From Planctomycetota bacterium (GTDB lineage: Bacteria > Planctomycetota > Phycisphaerae > SM23-33), in NCBI GenBank assembly GCA_021160865.1, contig JAGHBS010000126.1, positions 1 to 36,511 of the forward strand: a DNA stretch of 36,511 nt. The letters are read 5' to 3'. Below are positions 24,011 to 32,450 of the stretch, in pieces (position 1 is the first letter of the stretch; every line of letters begins with the position of its first letter). The notes under the pieces were generated by a model, which was not told the origin of the DNA, searched no databases, and worked only from the letters and a program-made list of their open reading frames with translations. The position numbers and the translations under genes are program-made.

Positions 24011-25780
24011 ATGTCTGGTCTGGAAGAAGCTGCCTCCCGGAGGGTGTTTTTATCGGTGAGGCATTGTTTATCTTTTCTGCTGCTATTGGGGTTTACGGCA
24101 TCGGGTTGTAGCCCTGCACAGTATGCCCAACAAGCAGATCGTTCTGCAGGCAAGGTGATCTCCTGGGGGCAGGAATCCGCCTTGGGCAAGTCTGAGTCGT
24201 TCGACGTGAGGTATCATCCGCTTACTTGCGAGGATCGCAACGATCCGGGGGTAATCCTAATCGGCAAAAAGAGAATACCGATAGGAACAGGTCCGAAGCA
24301 ATCGCTCACACCTGCAGAATGTCTTGAGATTGCCTTTCGCAACAGCAGGGAGCTTCAGTTGCAGAAGGAGGATCTATTTAAATCGGCTTTGGCCTTAGCC
24401 AATGCACGAAGGGGCTGGAATTTCCCCTTGCTTACCGGGGACTTGACCGGTTCGGTTGAGCGGGGCAGGCAGGAAGGAACGACCGGCTGGGAAAACTCGG
24501 CCGATGCGGAATTGGGGCTATCAGCCCTGCAAAAACTCCGCGGGGGGGCTCAAATCAGTCTGGCTACCACGATAAGTTTGGCATCAGACCTGCTTGGAGC
24601 AGATAGCACTACAATAGGTTCGCTGATAGAGGCAAATCTCACCCAGCCGCTCTTGCGGGGGGCATGGCGGGACCTGGCGTACGAAGACCAGTACCGACTT
24701 GAACGCGATTTCGTAATAAGCGTTTTCAAGTACAAGCGATTCATCGAGACGTTCGCTGCCGAGGTTCTTACGAGTTATTACAAGGTGCTTCAGAAACGCG
24801 ACCGCTTGAAGAATGAGCAAGCCAATATCAAACGTCTTACCGAGACGCTGGCATTGACCCGGCTGCTGGTACAGGGAGGCCAGGTCTCGCGGATACAGCA
24901 GGATCAAGCCGAGCAAAATCTGCTCGAAGCCCGCGTACGCTACCAGCAGAGCCAGCAAAGTTACCGTAATGCGCTCGACGAGTTCAAGATGACGATCGGC
25001 CTGCCTGTTGGGGCGATGATAGAACTGGATTATCCCGATACGCTGATCAAGTTGAACAAGGCCGGTCCGGCTCCGATTCCCTTCAAGGAAGACGAGGCGA
25101 TCCAAATCGCCTTTTCATCGCGTCCTGATGTGCTTGAGGAAAAGGCGGCAGTTCGTGATTCGGCCAAGGATGTGGAAATCGCTGCCGATGCCTTCTTGCC
25201 GCAACTCGATGTCGTTCTGGGATACAGTGCCCCCGGCGGCAGGAGAAAACGTGATTTCTGGAACGTCCAGTTTCATCGTCATACGCGTCTTGCAGGGGTT
25301 AATTTCGAGTACGATTTGGACCAGACGGACAATCGCGATGCTTACAGGAACGCCATCATCGCGTATAACAAGGCAAGACGCGACTGGGAAGAATTGTGCG
25401 ACCGTGTACGCCTGGAGGTGCGACAGTCGTACCGCCTGTTGATTCAATCACGCAAGAGTTATGAATTGCAACTCCGCAACGTCAAGATTGCCTTGCGTCG
25501 CAGAAAGTTGGCTGCTCTACAGCAGAAGGAAGGTCAAGCATCAGCCCGTGATGTTCTCGAAGCCGAAGAGGCGCTCAGATCGGCACAGAACGGCTTGACC
25601 AGTGCGTTAATCGATTACACCACCACGCGATTGAAGTTCTTGGCCTCGCTGGGCATGCTTGAGGTGGACGAGAAAGGCTTTATACATGAACGAAAAGAAC
25701 CGCTCACTTACGGGCGAATCGAGCAGCAATACCGTTGTGGAATCCCGGAGCAGAAAGATGACAGGTTGGATTCGCAATAG
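24011..25780 (+). CDS. TolC-family outer-membrane efflux lipoprotein
   Basis: A 589-residue outer-membrane factor. A basic start and hydrophobic stretch (residues 18-30) end in the lipobox TASGC, so Cys33 is probably lipid-modified. The body carries two OEP repeats rich in alpha-helical coiled coil: LTPAECLEIAFRNSRELQLQ at about residue 95, a long helix with EQNLLEARVRYQQSQQSYRN at about 300-325, and VRLEVRQSYRLLIQSRKSYE near residue 475. It forms the outer duct of the tripartite exporter completed by the two following products. Its 3' end overlaps the next gene by 23 bases. From here to about 28 kb GC content is visibly higher than in the flanks. Confidence 0.9.
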   Translation: MSGLEEAASRRVFLSVRHCLSFLLLLGFTASGCSPAQYAQQADRSAGKVISWGQESALGKSESFDVRYHPLTCEDRNDPGVILIGKKRIPIGTGPKQSLTPAECLEIAFRNSRELQLQKEDLFKSALALANARRGWNFPLLTGDLTGSVERGRQEGTTGWENSADAELGLSALQKLRGGAQISLATTISLASDLLGADSTTIGSLIEANLTQPLLRGAWRDLAYEDQYRLERDFVISVFKYKRFIETFAAEVLTSYYKVLQKRDRLKNEQANIKRLTETLALTRLLVQGGQVSRIQQDQAEQNLLEARVRYQQSQQSYRNALDEFKMTIGLPVGAMIELDYPDTLIKLNKAGPAPIPFKEDEAIQIAFSSRPDVLEEKAAVRDSAKDVEIAADAFLPQLDVVLGYSAPGGRRKRDFWNVQFHRHTRLAGVNFEYDLDQTDNRDAYRNAIIAYNKARRDWEELCDRVRLEVRQSYRLLIQSRKSYELQLRNVKIALRRRKLAALQQKEGQASARDVLEAEEALRSAQNGLTSALIDYTTTRLKFLASLGMLEVDEKGFIHERKEPLTYGRIEQQYRCGIPEQKDDRLDSQ

Positions 25781-27353
25781 GTGGTTCAGAGTAGCGGTTT
25801 TGCCGACCTTGCTGGTGGGTATCATCGTCCTGGTGGTGCTCTGGAAGGTATCGGCTTCTTCATCGATTTCAATACATGGGCCTTCGACTGTGGTCGTCAG
25901 GGGGCCTTTGGTTGTGTCGATCACCGAGGCAGGGGAGCTGGAGGCCGCCAGGAAGACGGTAATTTCGAATGAACTGCGATGGCCGGTGATAATCAAGAGC
26001 GTCGTGCCGGAAGGTACAATCGTCAAGCCAGGGCAGGTTATCATACAGTTCGAGTGCAAGGAACTCACCGAGGCCATTGAGCGGCAGAAAATTGCACTTA
26101 CCAACGCGCAGAATGATTACACCCAGGCAAGTGAGAATTTGGCCTTGTTGAAGGAAGAGACCGCCAACATGGTCCGCAAGGCCGAGCAGGCAGTACTCAA
26201 TGCCCAGGAGAACCTTCGCCGGTACGAAGAGGGCGAATGGCCGGTGAGAAGGGGCGAGGCTCAAAGTGCAATCCAGATCGCCCAGCGCGACCTTACTCTT
26301 GCCCAGGCCAGACTTGATTTCAAGCTGAAGGTCAATAAGGACCCGGAATTGAACAGCCCATACAGCGCCAACGAGATCGAGGCGGACAAGTTAGCCGTTG
26401 CGAGACTTAAACTCGCCCTTGAAAAGGCGATATCCGAACAGGAGATGTTAATAAAGTATGATCACCCCCGCCAGCTTCGATCGCTCCGAACCGCATTGAG
26501 CGATGCGCAACTCGAACTCAAGCGTGCCAAGCTCGAAGCGCGGACCAAGCTGCGAATCGCCCAGACAAAGGCTCAGACTGCCAAGGCTACCCTGGATATG
26601 CAGAAGGCCAAACTCGACGATCTGCTCGAGCAGTACCGCAAGTTGGTAGTCAAGGCCGACAGGGGAGGATTGGTAGTCTACCGTACCAGTAGTAATCCCT
26701 GGCGCCAGGCAGAGGTGACCGTTGAGGTCGGCCAGAAGATTAACCCTCGCCAACGGCTTATGATAATACCCGATTTGTCGTCGCTTGAAATCAAGACGCG
26801 CGTATACGAAGCGATGATTAATCAGATACAGGAAGGGATGAAGTCTCCCCAGGGCATCAAGGCCTATATACGATTGGACGCCAGACCCGATTTGAAACTC
26901 ACCGGTAAGGTCTGGAGGGTAGCGCCACTACCCGATACCCAGCATCGTTGGTTGAATCCGGGCGTGAAGGTCTTCAGCGTGATTGTGAAGTTCGATAGGC
27001 AGGTTAAAGGGCTCAAACCCGGCATGACTGCACAGGTGGAGTTGGTACTCGCCCGTCTCGAGGATGTATTGTCTGTACCCATCGCGGCGGTATTTACCGA
27101 GCAGGACAAGACGTATTGTTGGCGGATTGTCGGAGGAAGGCTGGAAAAGGTCGAAGTGAAGGTCGGACGAATGAACGACCGGAGGGTGCAAATCGTTTCG
27201 GGTCTTAATCAGGGCGATAGAATCTTATTGTCTCCGCCGACTGTTTCTGCGGTGAAGGGTAAGCAGGTTGAACCAGCCAAACCTTCCCCGGCAGGCAGCG
27301 CCAGGCCTTTACGCAGGAACCGCGGCAGGAGACCTCGACGCAGAGGTACGTAA
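25758..27353 (+). CDS. macA: Periplasmic adaptor (membrane fusion) protein, MacA/HlyD type
   Basis: A 531-residue adaptor linking the inner-membrane pump to the TolC-like duct. ATG 25758 is preferred because GGAG lies seven bases upstream; an in-frame ATG at 25686 would add 24 residues. Residues 11-29 form one membrane anchor. A lipoyl-type half follows (VVPEGTIVKPGQVIIQFECK). A very long coiled-coil hairpin (about residues 95-300, rich in Ala, Lys, Glu and Gln) returns to the second lipoyl half (VVKADRGGLVVYRT). The beta-barrel and membrane-proximal domains include KPGMTAQVELVL and VSGLNQGDRILLSP. The basic C-terminal tail (PLRRNRGRRPRRRG) is unusual. The symbol reflects its position before MacB-like genes. 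Confidence 0.87.
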   Translation: MTGWIRNRWFRVAVLPTLLVGIIVLVVLWKVSASSSISIHGPSTVVVRGPLVVSITEAGELEAARKTVISNELRWPVIIKSVVPEGTIVKPGQVIIQFECKELTEAIERQKIALTNAQNDYTQASENLALLKEETANMVRKAEQAVLNAQENLRRYEEGEWPVRRGEAQSAIQIAQRDLTLAQARLDFKLKVNKDPELNSPYSANEIEADKLAVARLKLALEKAISEQEMLIKYDHPRQLRSLRTALSDAQLELKRAKLEARTKLRIAQTKAQTAKATLDMQKAKLDDLLEQYRKLVVKADRGGLVVYRTSSNPWRQAEVTVEVGQKINPRQRLMIIPDLSSLEIKTRVYEAMINQIQEGMKSPQGIKAYIRLDARPDLKLTGKVWRVAPLPDTQHRWLNPGVKVFSVIVKFDRQVKGLKPGMTAQVELVLARLEDVLSVPIAAVFTEQDKTYCWRIVGGRLEKVEVKVGRMNDRRVQIVSGLNQGDRILLSPPTVSAVKGKQVEPAKPSPAGSARPLRRNRGRRPRRRGT

Positions 27354-27358
27354 TAACT

Positions 27359-28063
27359 GTGAGTTCGTTGGTCTTGATGGAAAATATCTGGAAGACCTAC
27401 CAGTTGGGTTCGGTGGGCGTAACTGCACTTCGTGGAGTGGATATTCGCATTGAGCAAGGGGAATACGTCGCCGTGATGGGACCCAGCGGTTCTGGAAAGA
27501 GTACTCTGTTGAATCTGCTGGGTTGCCTGGACCGCCCGGAGAGAGGTAGTTATTACCTTGCCGGTCAGGATGTTTCCACGCTCGACGACGGGCAACTAAG
27601 CGAGATCAGAAATAAGAAGATCGGGTTTGTTTTTCAGAGTTTCAACCTCATTGCCCAGCTATCCATCGTTGAGAACATCGAGGTACCACTGTTTTACCAG
27701 GGCGTTCGACGACATCGAAGGCGCAAGCGGAGCATTGAACTGGCTGGCCTGGTCGGTCTGGGTGATCGACTGGAACACCATCCTGGCGAACTTTCCGGCG
27801 GGGAGCAGCAACGGGTGGCCATCGCAAGGGCACTGGCCAATGATCCCATGATACTGCTGGCTGATGAGCCGACCGGAAACCTCGACAGCAGCACTTCAGA
27901 TGAAATCCTCGCTGTGTTCGATGAATTGCACCGCCAGGGCAGGACAATCGTAATGGTCACTCACGAACAAAGCGTAGCCCAGCACGCCCAGCGCTGCATT
28001 CACCTACGCGATGGGCTTGTTGAATCTGACGGTCCATGCGGTGGAGATCATGTTGACAGATGA
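27359..28063 (+). CDS. ABC transporter ATP-binding protein (MacB/LolD type)
   Basis: A 234-residue ATPase with Walker A GPSGSGKS (41-48), Q-loop FVFQSFNLIAQLS, signature LSGGEQQRVAIARAL, Walker B ILLADEPTGNLD and switch histidine MVTHE. The sequence matches the LolD/MacB subgroup that drives mechanotransmission rather than transport through the membrane part. GTG at 27359 is the likely start, five bases after the adaptor stop; an in-frame ATG lies six codons in. It overlaps the permease gene by four bases (ATGA). In MacB proper this domain is fused to the permease; here the two are separate. Confidence 0.93.
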   Translation: MSSLVLMENIWKTYQLGSVGVTALRGVDIRIEQGEYVAVMGPSGSGKSTLLNLLGCLDRPERGSYYLAGQDVSTLDDGQLSEIRNKKIGFVFQSFNLIAQLSIVENIEVPLFYQGVRRHRRRKRSIELAGLVGLGDRLEHHPGELSGGEQQRVAIARALANDPMILLADEPTGNLDSSTSDEILAVFDELHRQGRTIVMVTHEQSVAQHAQRCIHLRDGLVESDGPCGGDHVDR

Positions 28064-29331
28064 GTTGGACGTTCAAAATTCTGGATATCCTTCGTCTCGG
28101 ATTTCATAGTCTGGGCGTTCACAAGGTTCGTTCAGGATTGACGGCACTGGGGGTATTCATAGGTGTCTGCGGAGTGATTTCCATGCTGGCAATCAACCAG
28201 GGTGCAAGTGCCGAAGCCCAGCGGACGATCCAGGCACTTGGTAGTGACAATATCATAATCAATTCGGTCAAGCCGCCCCAGCGGGTACAAACCGGTAGTT
28301 CAGGTGGGCGTGGAGCACTTTGCTATGGACTTACCCTCGCCGACGTAGAATGTCTCCGCGAAGCGATGCCGGGGATAGTAAGGTCCGTAATTGTTCACCG
28401 CACCTTGAAGTATGCATATTACAATGGAAGGAATCTTCCCGTAGTCGTTATCGGTACCGAACCGGCATACCGCTACGTTGTCAAGATGAACCTGGCTGGT
28501 GGAAGGTTCATCAGCGATGCAGACGTGCTTCGTCACAAACCTTATTGCGTCTTGACGCTTGGATTGGCCGAGAGGTTGTTTGGTTTTGTCGATCCAGTGG
28601 GCAAGTGTATTCGCATCGGTGGTGAGCCGTTTGTCGTAGTGGGGGTCCTAACCCGTTTGCCTCAATCGCTGCTCGCCCAGACCGGCCAGGCAGACAACTA
28701 CGCGATTATCCCGATAACCACCGAGCGAGATCGCTTCGGTGAATATACCGTAATGTGGACCAAGGGAAGCGCAGTGTTTGAACGAGTGGAAATCAGCCAG
28801 GTAATTTTCCAAATGGCTGATGAAAATGCGGTTATCGACGGTGTGGCCGTGGCCAGGAATGTGCTTCCGCGTACGCACGCTGAGATGGATTACGAAACGG
28901 TCGTCCCGTTGGAATTAATCGAGCAGAAGAAAAAGCAGATGTTCCTCTGGAACGTGATGCTCGTTACCATTGCATCGGTCTCGCTGCTGGTTGGAGGTAT
29001 AGGGATAATGAACATCATGCTTGCCACAGTGGTTGAGCGTACGCGCGAGATCGGCGTTCGACGGGCGCTGGGCGCGAAACGACTCGACATTGTCGCGCAG
29101 TTCCTGGTCGAGTCGGTGGTGCTCACCACCATTGGTGGGGCTGTTGGAATTGTCCTGGGTATTTCGTTCCCCTGGTTGATAGAGCGCTTCCTGGGATTTC
29201 CGACGGTAATTTCTGCTTGGACGCTCATCTTGCCGTTCCTGATGGCTGTTCTGGTGGGACTTGTAAGTGGATTATATCCGGCGATGCGTGCAGCAGCGCT
29301 TAGCCCCATTGCCGCGTTACGGCATGAGTGA
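28060..29331 (+). CDS. MacB/FtsX-type ABC transporter permease
   Basis: A 423-residue inner-membrane protein. It has one N-terminal membrane helix (GLTALGVFIGVCGVISMLAI) and a large MacB-type periplasmic domain (about residues 50-290, including RFISDADVLRHKPYCVLTLG). The C-terminal FtsX domain has three helices: LVTIASVSLLVGGIGIMNIM, then REIGVRRALGAKR in the cytoplasmic loop, VVLTTIGGAVGIVLGISFPW, and LPFLMAVLVGLVSGLYPAMR. It ends with LSPIAALRHE, typical for the family. With the three genes before it, it completes a TolC-MacA-MacB-like export machine. The substrate is unknown; macrolides, lipids, peptides and siderophores are all possible for the family. Confidence 0.93.
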   Translation: MSWTFKILDILRLGFHSLGVHKVRSGLTALGVFIGVCGVISMLAINQGASAEAQRTIQALGSDNIIINSVKPPQRVQTGSSGGRGALCYGLTLADVECLREAMPGIVRSVIVHRTLKYAYYNGRNLPVVVIGTEPAYRYVVKMNLAGGRFISDADVLRHKPYCVLTLGLAERLFGFVDPVGKCIRIGGEPFVVVGVLTRLPQSLLAQTGQADNYAIIPITTERDRFGEYTVMWTKGSAVFERVEISQVIFQMADENAVIDGVAVARNVLPRTHAEMDYETVVPLELIEQKKKQMFLWNVMLVTIASVSLLVGGIGIMNIMLATVVERTREIGVRRALGAKRLDIVAQFLVESVVLTTIGGAVGIVLGISFPWLIERFLGFPTVISAWTLILPFLMAVLVGLVSGLYPAMRAAALSPIAALRHE

Positions 29332-29431
29332 AATGCCCTTTCGTCTCATTTCACCTCCCCATCTACCTGCGCTAAGCAGACGAGTTTGAGACGTATGGAA
29401 AGATGGTGATAATCCTCCCGGAAGGTCGGGT

Positions 29432-29707
29432 TCAGAAGCGTATTTCGAAACTCGTGAATTTTTCGGTGGGTTGGCGGAGTTGATGTTCTTCTGCGGTAAT
29501 GTAATGTGCCATGCGGTTACGGATCGCTGCAAGAAATGCGTCTATTTCTTCAGCCGGGCCTTCCAGAAGCATTTCGACGCGTCCGTCGGGTAAATTCTTG
29601 ACGTACCCCGTGATTTTATAAGACCTCGCCAGTTGTCTGGCAGTGTAGCGGAATCCCACACCTTGCACCGTGCCTGAAAAATGTACTAATCGACCTTGGA
29701 TATTCAT
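29432..29707 (-). CDS. Acylphosphatase
   Basis: A 91-residue cytoplasmic enzyme hydrolysing acyl phosphates. The signature motif GTVQGVGFRYTARQLA (residues 12-27) holds the catalytic arginine (in GFRY). The second motif, GYVKNLPDGRVEMLLEGP, carries the catalytic asparagine (VKN). Length is normal for the family. The start ATG at 29707 follows AAAAGGAAAA, and this ribosome binding site is buried in a perfect hairpin described separately. It is a single gene converging on the MacB-like permease gene. The gene is often called acyP. Confidence 0.94.
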   Translation of the reverse strand: MNIQGRLVHFSGTVQGVGFRYTARQLARSYKITGYVKNLPDGRVEMLLEGPAEEIDAFLAAIRNRMAHYITAEEHQLRQPTEKFTSFEIRF

Positions 29708-29711
29708 TTCA

Positions 29712-29729
29712 ATTTTCCTTTTGGAAAAT
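29712..29729 (-). promoter_or_regulatory. Hairpin masking the acylphosphatase ribosome binding site
   Basis: On the minus strand AUUUUCC (29729-29723) pairs perfectly with GGAAAAU (29718-29712) across an AAAA loop. The 3' arm contains most of the Shine-Dalgarno sequence, four bases before the start codon. A U-rich anti-Shine-Dalgarno arm is typical of fourU-like RNA thermometers. Confidence 0.45.
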
Positions 29730-29931
29730 CCAATTATTCATATTATACTAAGTTTGGCAAATCACGGGATACTCAATTATTACAATTCAAGTTTTGATTT
29801 GATAAGCATTACTTGCAGGGTGAAAGATGTACAAAAGCGTTTTGAGGGAGGGGGCTTTATTTCCTTAGGCGGTTTGGGAAATAAGGAGTTTGTCGGTGAA
29901 ATCAATAGTCATGAATGAGGAATAGCAGGTC

Positions 29932-30912
29932 ATGAAGATAAGTCGGATTTACCGGTTGCTTAGACTGATTACGATGATAGAGAGCGGTCGGGGTTATACC
30001 GTTTCGGAACTGGCAGAGGAACTGCAGGTGAGCCGACGCACGATTTTCCGCGACTTGAACGTCCTGGAGATGGCACGGATACCATATTACTATGATAAAG
30101 AGCGGAAGACTTATCGAATTAACCAACACTTCTTTTTGCCGCCGATTAGTTTGACGCTGTCGGAGTCGCTTGCAATGCTTCTCTTTGCACGTCGTGCGAC
30201 CAGTTCAGGGATGGAGCCGTTATCGGCAGCAGGGGCGCGCGGAGCTATGAAACTCGAAAGTGTGCTGCCCGAATCGATCAGGGATTATGTTGGAACGATT
30301 GTAAAGCATATTGCGATATTGCCCGCTCCGACGGCTAAGCAAGATGATCTCGAGGATGTATTTGAACAACTCGTTGCTGCTATAAACGAGCATAAGGTTT
30401 GTCGGCTTGTTTATATCAGTTTTTATGACCGCAAACAGATTGACGTCACGGTTGAACCGTTGCGACTTGCGTTTGTATCGAGGGCATGGTACCTGGTGGG
30501 GTATTCACGTAAGCATCGTCAGCAACGGACATTCAAAATCAGCAGGATACGCAAACTTACCGTTTTGTCCGAGAAGTTTGATCCTGCTGATAAGAAGATT
30601 GAAGGAACAGATATCTTTGGCGACGCATGGAGCATGATTCCCGAAGGGAGATACTATAACGTCCATTTGCATTTCACGCCGAAGGTAGCCGGTAATGTGG
30701 CTGAGGTGAAATGGCACAGGTCTCAAAGGGTGGAATGGAACGATGATGGTTCAATAGAGTTTTATGTTCGCGTTGACGGATTGGGTGAAATTATCTGGTG
30801 GATACTTGGATACGGTGATCAGGTAAAGGTAATCGCCCCTGCCATTCTTGCCAAACGGGTAGCAGGTGTGGCAAGAAGGATGGTGAAACAATACTCTGGT
30901 AAATCAGGGTGA
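29932..30912 (+). CDS. WYL-domain helix-turn-helix transcriptional regulator
   Basis: A 326-residue cytoplasmic regulator of the YafY type. The N-terminal HTH (residues 1-60) is ISRIYRLLRLITMIESGRGY with TVSELAEELQVSRRTIFRDL, and a wing with YYYDKERKTYRI follows. The WYL domain spans about residues 150-230 and contains the motif itself in SRAWYLVGYSRKHRQQRTFK. A WCX-type C-terminal domain follows (about 240-320). WYL domains probably bind nucleotides or nucleic acid and control stress, defence or DNA-repair genes. No defence system is adjacent. AGGT lies just upstream of the ATG. Its stop overlaps an alternative GTG of the next gene. Confidence 0.9.
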   Translation: MKISRIYRLLRLITMIESGRGYTVSELAEELQVSRRTIFRDLNVLEMARIPYYYDKERKTYRINQHFFLPPISLTLSESLAMLLFARRATSSGMEPLSAAGARGAMKLESVLPESIRDYVGTIVKHIAILPAPTAKQDDLEDVFEQLVAAINEHKVCRLVYISFYDRKQIDVTVEPLRLAFVSRAWYLVGYSRKHRQQRTFKISRIRKLTVLSEKFDPADKKIEGTDIFGDAWSMIPEGRYYNVHLHFTPKVAGNVAEVKWHRSQRVEWNDDGSIEFYVRVDGLGEIIWWILGYGDQVKVIAPAILAKRVAGVARRMVKQYSGKSG

Positions 30913-30920
30913 TAAATTTG

Positions 30921-31397
30921 ATGAGAGCATTGATTCAAAAAGTTGCCTGGGCTGAAGTGGATAGCATCGTCGGTGCTAAAACATCGTCAGAAGAAGTTCA
31001 TCCGTCCGGACGAATTGAAGAAGGGATACTGGTTTATGTTGGCATAGCTTCGGATGATACCGTTGAGGAGGCTAAATGGTTGGCCAATAAGGTATCGAAC
31101 CTGCGAATTTTTCCTGATGAGCAGGGTAAGTTGAACAAATCAATTCAGGACGTTCGGGGGGACGTCCTGATTGTATCGAATTTCACGTTGCTGGCTGATG
31201 CTACCAGCGGGCGTAGGCCATCATTTTCAGCTGCTGCTACATTTGAACAAGCCAAGCCAATCTATCAAATCTTTGTTGATGTCCTTCGTGAGCAAGGTCT
31301 GAATGTTCAGACAGGCGTTTTCGGAGCGATGATGGAAGTTCGAAGCCAGGCATCCGGGCCGGTGAATATCATCATCGATTCGCCACGTCAAGATTGA
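30921..31397 (+). CDS. dtd: D-aminoacyl-tRNA deacylase (Dtd)
   Basis: A 158-residue enzyme that removes D-amino acids and misplaced glycine from tRNA. Recognisable segments are MRALIQKVAWAEVDS at the start, GILVYVGIASDDTVEEAKWL, KVSNLRIFPDEQGKLNKSIQ, VLIVSNFTLLADATSGRRPS and SGPVNIIIDS. The usual SQxTL active-site motif is SNFTL, and the usual GPVT is GPVN; the Gly-Pro pair is retained. There is also a short insertion near residues 20-30 (AKTSSEEVHPSG). The ATG at 30921 is chosen for homology; an in-frame GTG at 30909 overlaps the previous stop. It lies eight bases after the WYL regulator gene, with which it is probably cotranscribed. Confidence 0.9.
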   Translation: MRALIQKVAWAEVDSIVGAKTSSEEVHPSGRIEEGILVYVGIASDDTVEEAKWLANKVSNLRIFPDEQGKLNKSIQDVRGDVLIVSNFTLLADATSGRRPSFSAAATFEQAKPIYQIFVDVLREQGLNVQTGVFGAMMEVRSQASGPVNIIIDSPRQD

Positions 31398-31436
31398 ATC
31401 ATATATTGCAACGTAGTGTGCAAGTACATTTCTACC

Positions 31437-31513
31437 AGTGCCTGGGCGCTGCTTCCGCGGCTTGGAAAAGCCATCCCGATCCTGCGGAATTGCGCTCCAG
31501 GCACTATTTTTAT
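31437..31513 (+). ncRNA. 69-nt multi-stem structured RNA element ending in a terminator-like U tract
   Basis: Nested pairs are AGTGCCTGG (31437-31445) with CCAGGCACT (31497-31505), GCGC (31446-31449) with GCGC (31492-31495), and TTCCGC (31453-31458) with GCGGAA (31484-31489). An inner hairpin GGCTT-GGAA-AAGCC (31459-31472) has a GNRA tetraloop, and an unpaired ATCCCGATCCT follows it. ATTTTTAT comes right after the outer stem. The layout suits either a small RNA with its own terminator or an elaborate terminator after dtd. I compared it by eye with SRP RNA, 6S RNA and the FMN riboswitch and found no match. Confidence 0.6.
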
Positions 31514-31639
31514 CGGACATTAGTACAACGGAAAAATGTGTGATTTTCCTCGAAGTAGTAATCCATTTGCCATCATCTCCGTCATCTTTTCAGTGATGGG
31601 TTGCTTATCGGGGGATTTGCTCGTAGCATGTATAGAACA

Positions 31640-32287
31640 ATGTTCACAGGAATTATCCAGCACGTTGGCGAAGTGGTACGCTCGGCTGCAATGTCAGAGG
31701 CAGCGAGGGTGAGTATAGATTTAGGTCCGCTCGCGCAAGGCCTTATTGCTGGTGCCAGCGTAGCAGTCAACGGCGCCTGCTTGACTGTAACATCCATCAG
31801 GGATGGCGTGGCTGATTTTGATATATCTATCGAGACACTCTCTCGGACGACACTTGGTCAGCTCAGACCGTCTGATAAGGTAAATCTGGAATTACCCGTT
31901 GCTGCTGGGGCACCGTTGGCAGGACATATCGTTACCGGTCATATTGACGGCATCTGCCGGGTAATTCGCCTCAATCCTACCGGTAACGGTGTTGTAATGA
32001 GGTTATCTGCAGCAAGGGGATTAGTTGAGAACATGGTTGAGAAGGGCTCAATCGCTCTTGATGGTGTCTCGCTGACGCTGGTGGACGTTTCCTCGACGAG
32101 TTTCTCAGTTGCATTGATACCATTTACGCTGGAGCATACCACGCTTGGTCAAAAACGCATCGGTGAGGAACTAAACGTCGAACTGGACATCATCGGAAAG
32201 TATGTCAAGCGATACCTCGAAGCAGTTAAGGGGCAGGTAAATCAAGGTATATCAGTCGAAACGCTCCGCCAATATGGGTTTGTGTAG
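31640..32287 (+). CDS. ribE: Riboflavin synthase, alpha subunit
   Basis: A 215-residue enzyme that joins two 6,7-dimethyl-8-ribityllumazine molecules into riboflavin. It has the typical duplicated beta-barrel. Barrel 1 begins MFTGIIQHVGEV and contains SVAVNGACLTVT. Barrel 2 begins GHIVTGHIDGICRVIRL and contains SIALDGVSLTLVDV. The C-terminal helix (LNVELDIIGKYVKRYLEAVK) makes the trimer contact. ATG 31640 gives the near-invariant MFTGII start; an in-frame ATG at 31628 would add four residues, and its upstream GGGGGA is distant too. No FMN riboswitch was seen upstream, but a structured element stands at 31437-31513. No other rib gene is nearby. Some annotations call this ribC. Confidence 0.94.
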   Translation: MFTGIIQHVGEVVRSAAMSEAARVSIDLGPLAQGLIAGASVAVNGACLTVTSIRDGVADFDISIETLSRTTLGQLRPSDKVNLELPVAAGAPLAGHIVTGHIDGICRVIRLNPTGNGVVMRLSAARGLVENMVEKGSIALDGVSLTLVDVSSTSFSVALIPFTLEHTTLGQKRIGEELNVELDIIGKYVKRYLEAVKGQVNQGISVETLRQYGFV

Positions 32288-32450
32288 AATGCGCTAAAAA
32301 TCGTCAGCACGAGGATAGAGCAAATGGTACAATCAGATTAGGAGTCAAGGAAAATAGAGTAGTTTTGACCGCATAAGCAATTATTGACGATAAAAGAGAT
32401 GTTGATAGTCTCGACTATTTGTATCGAAGTGTATTTGAGCAAGGAAGGGT

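Noticed and set aside
29328..29354. Inverted repeat GTGAAATG/CATTTCAC after the MacB-like permease gene as a terminator
   Set aside because: The stem is only 8 bp with an 11-nt loop, and no T tract follows on either strand.
31398..31639. FMN riboswitch upstream of riboflavin synthase
   Set aside because: The conserved core of that riboswitch is absent; the structure present has a different layout.
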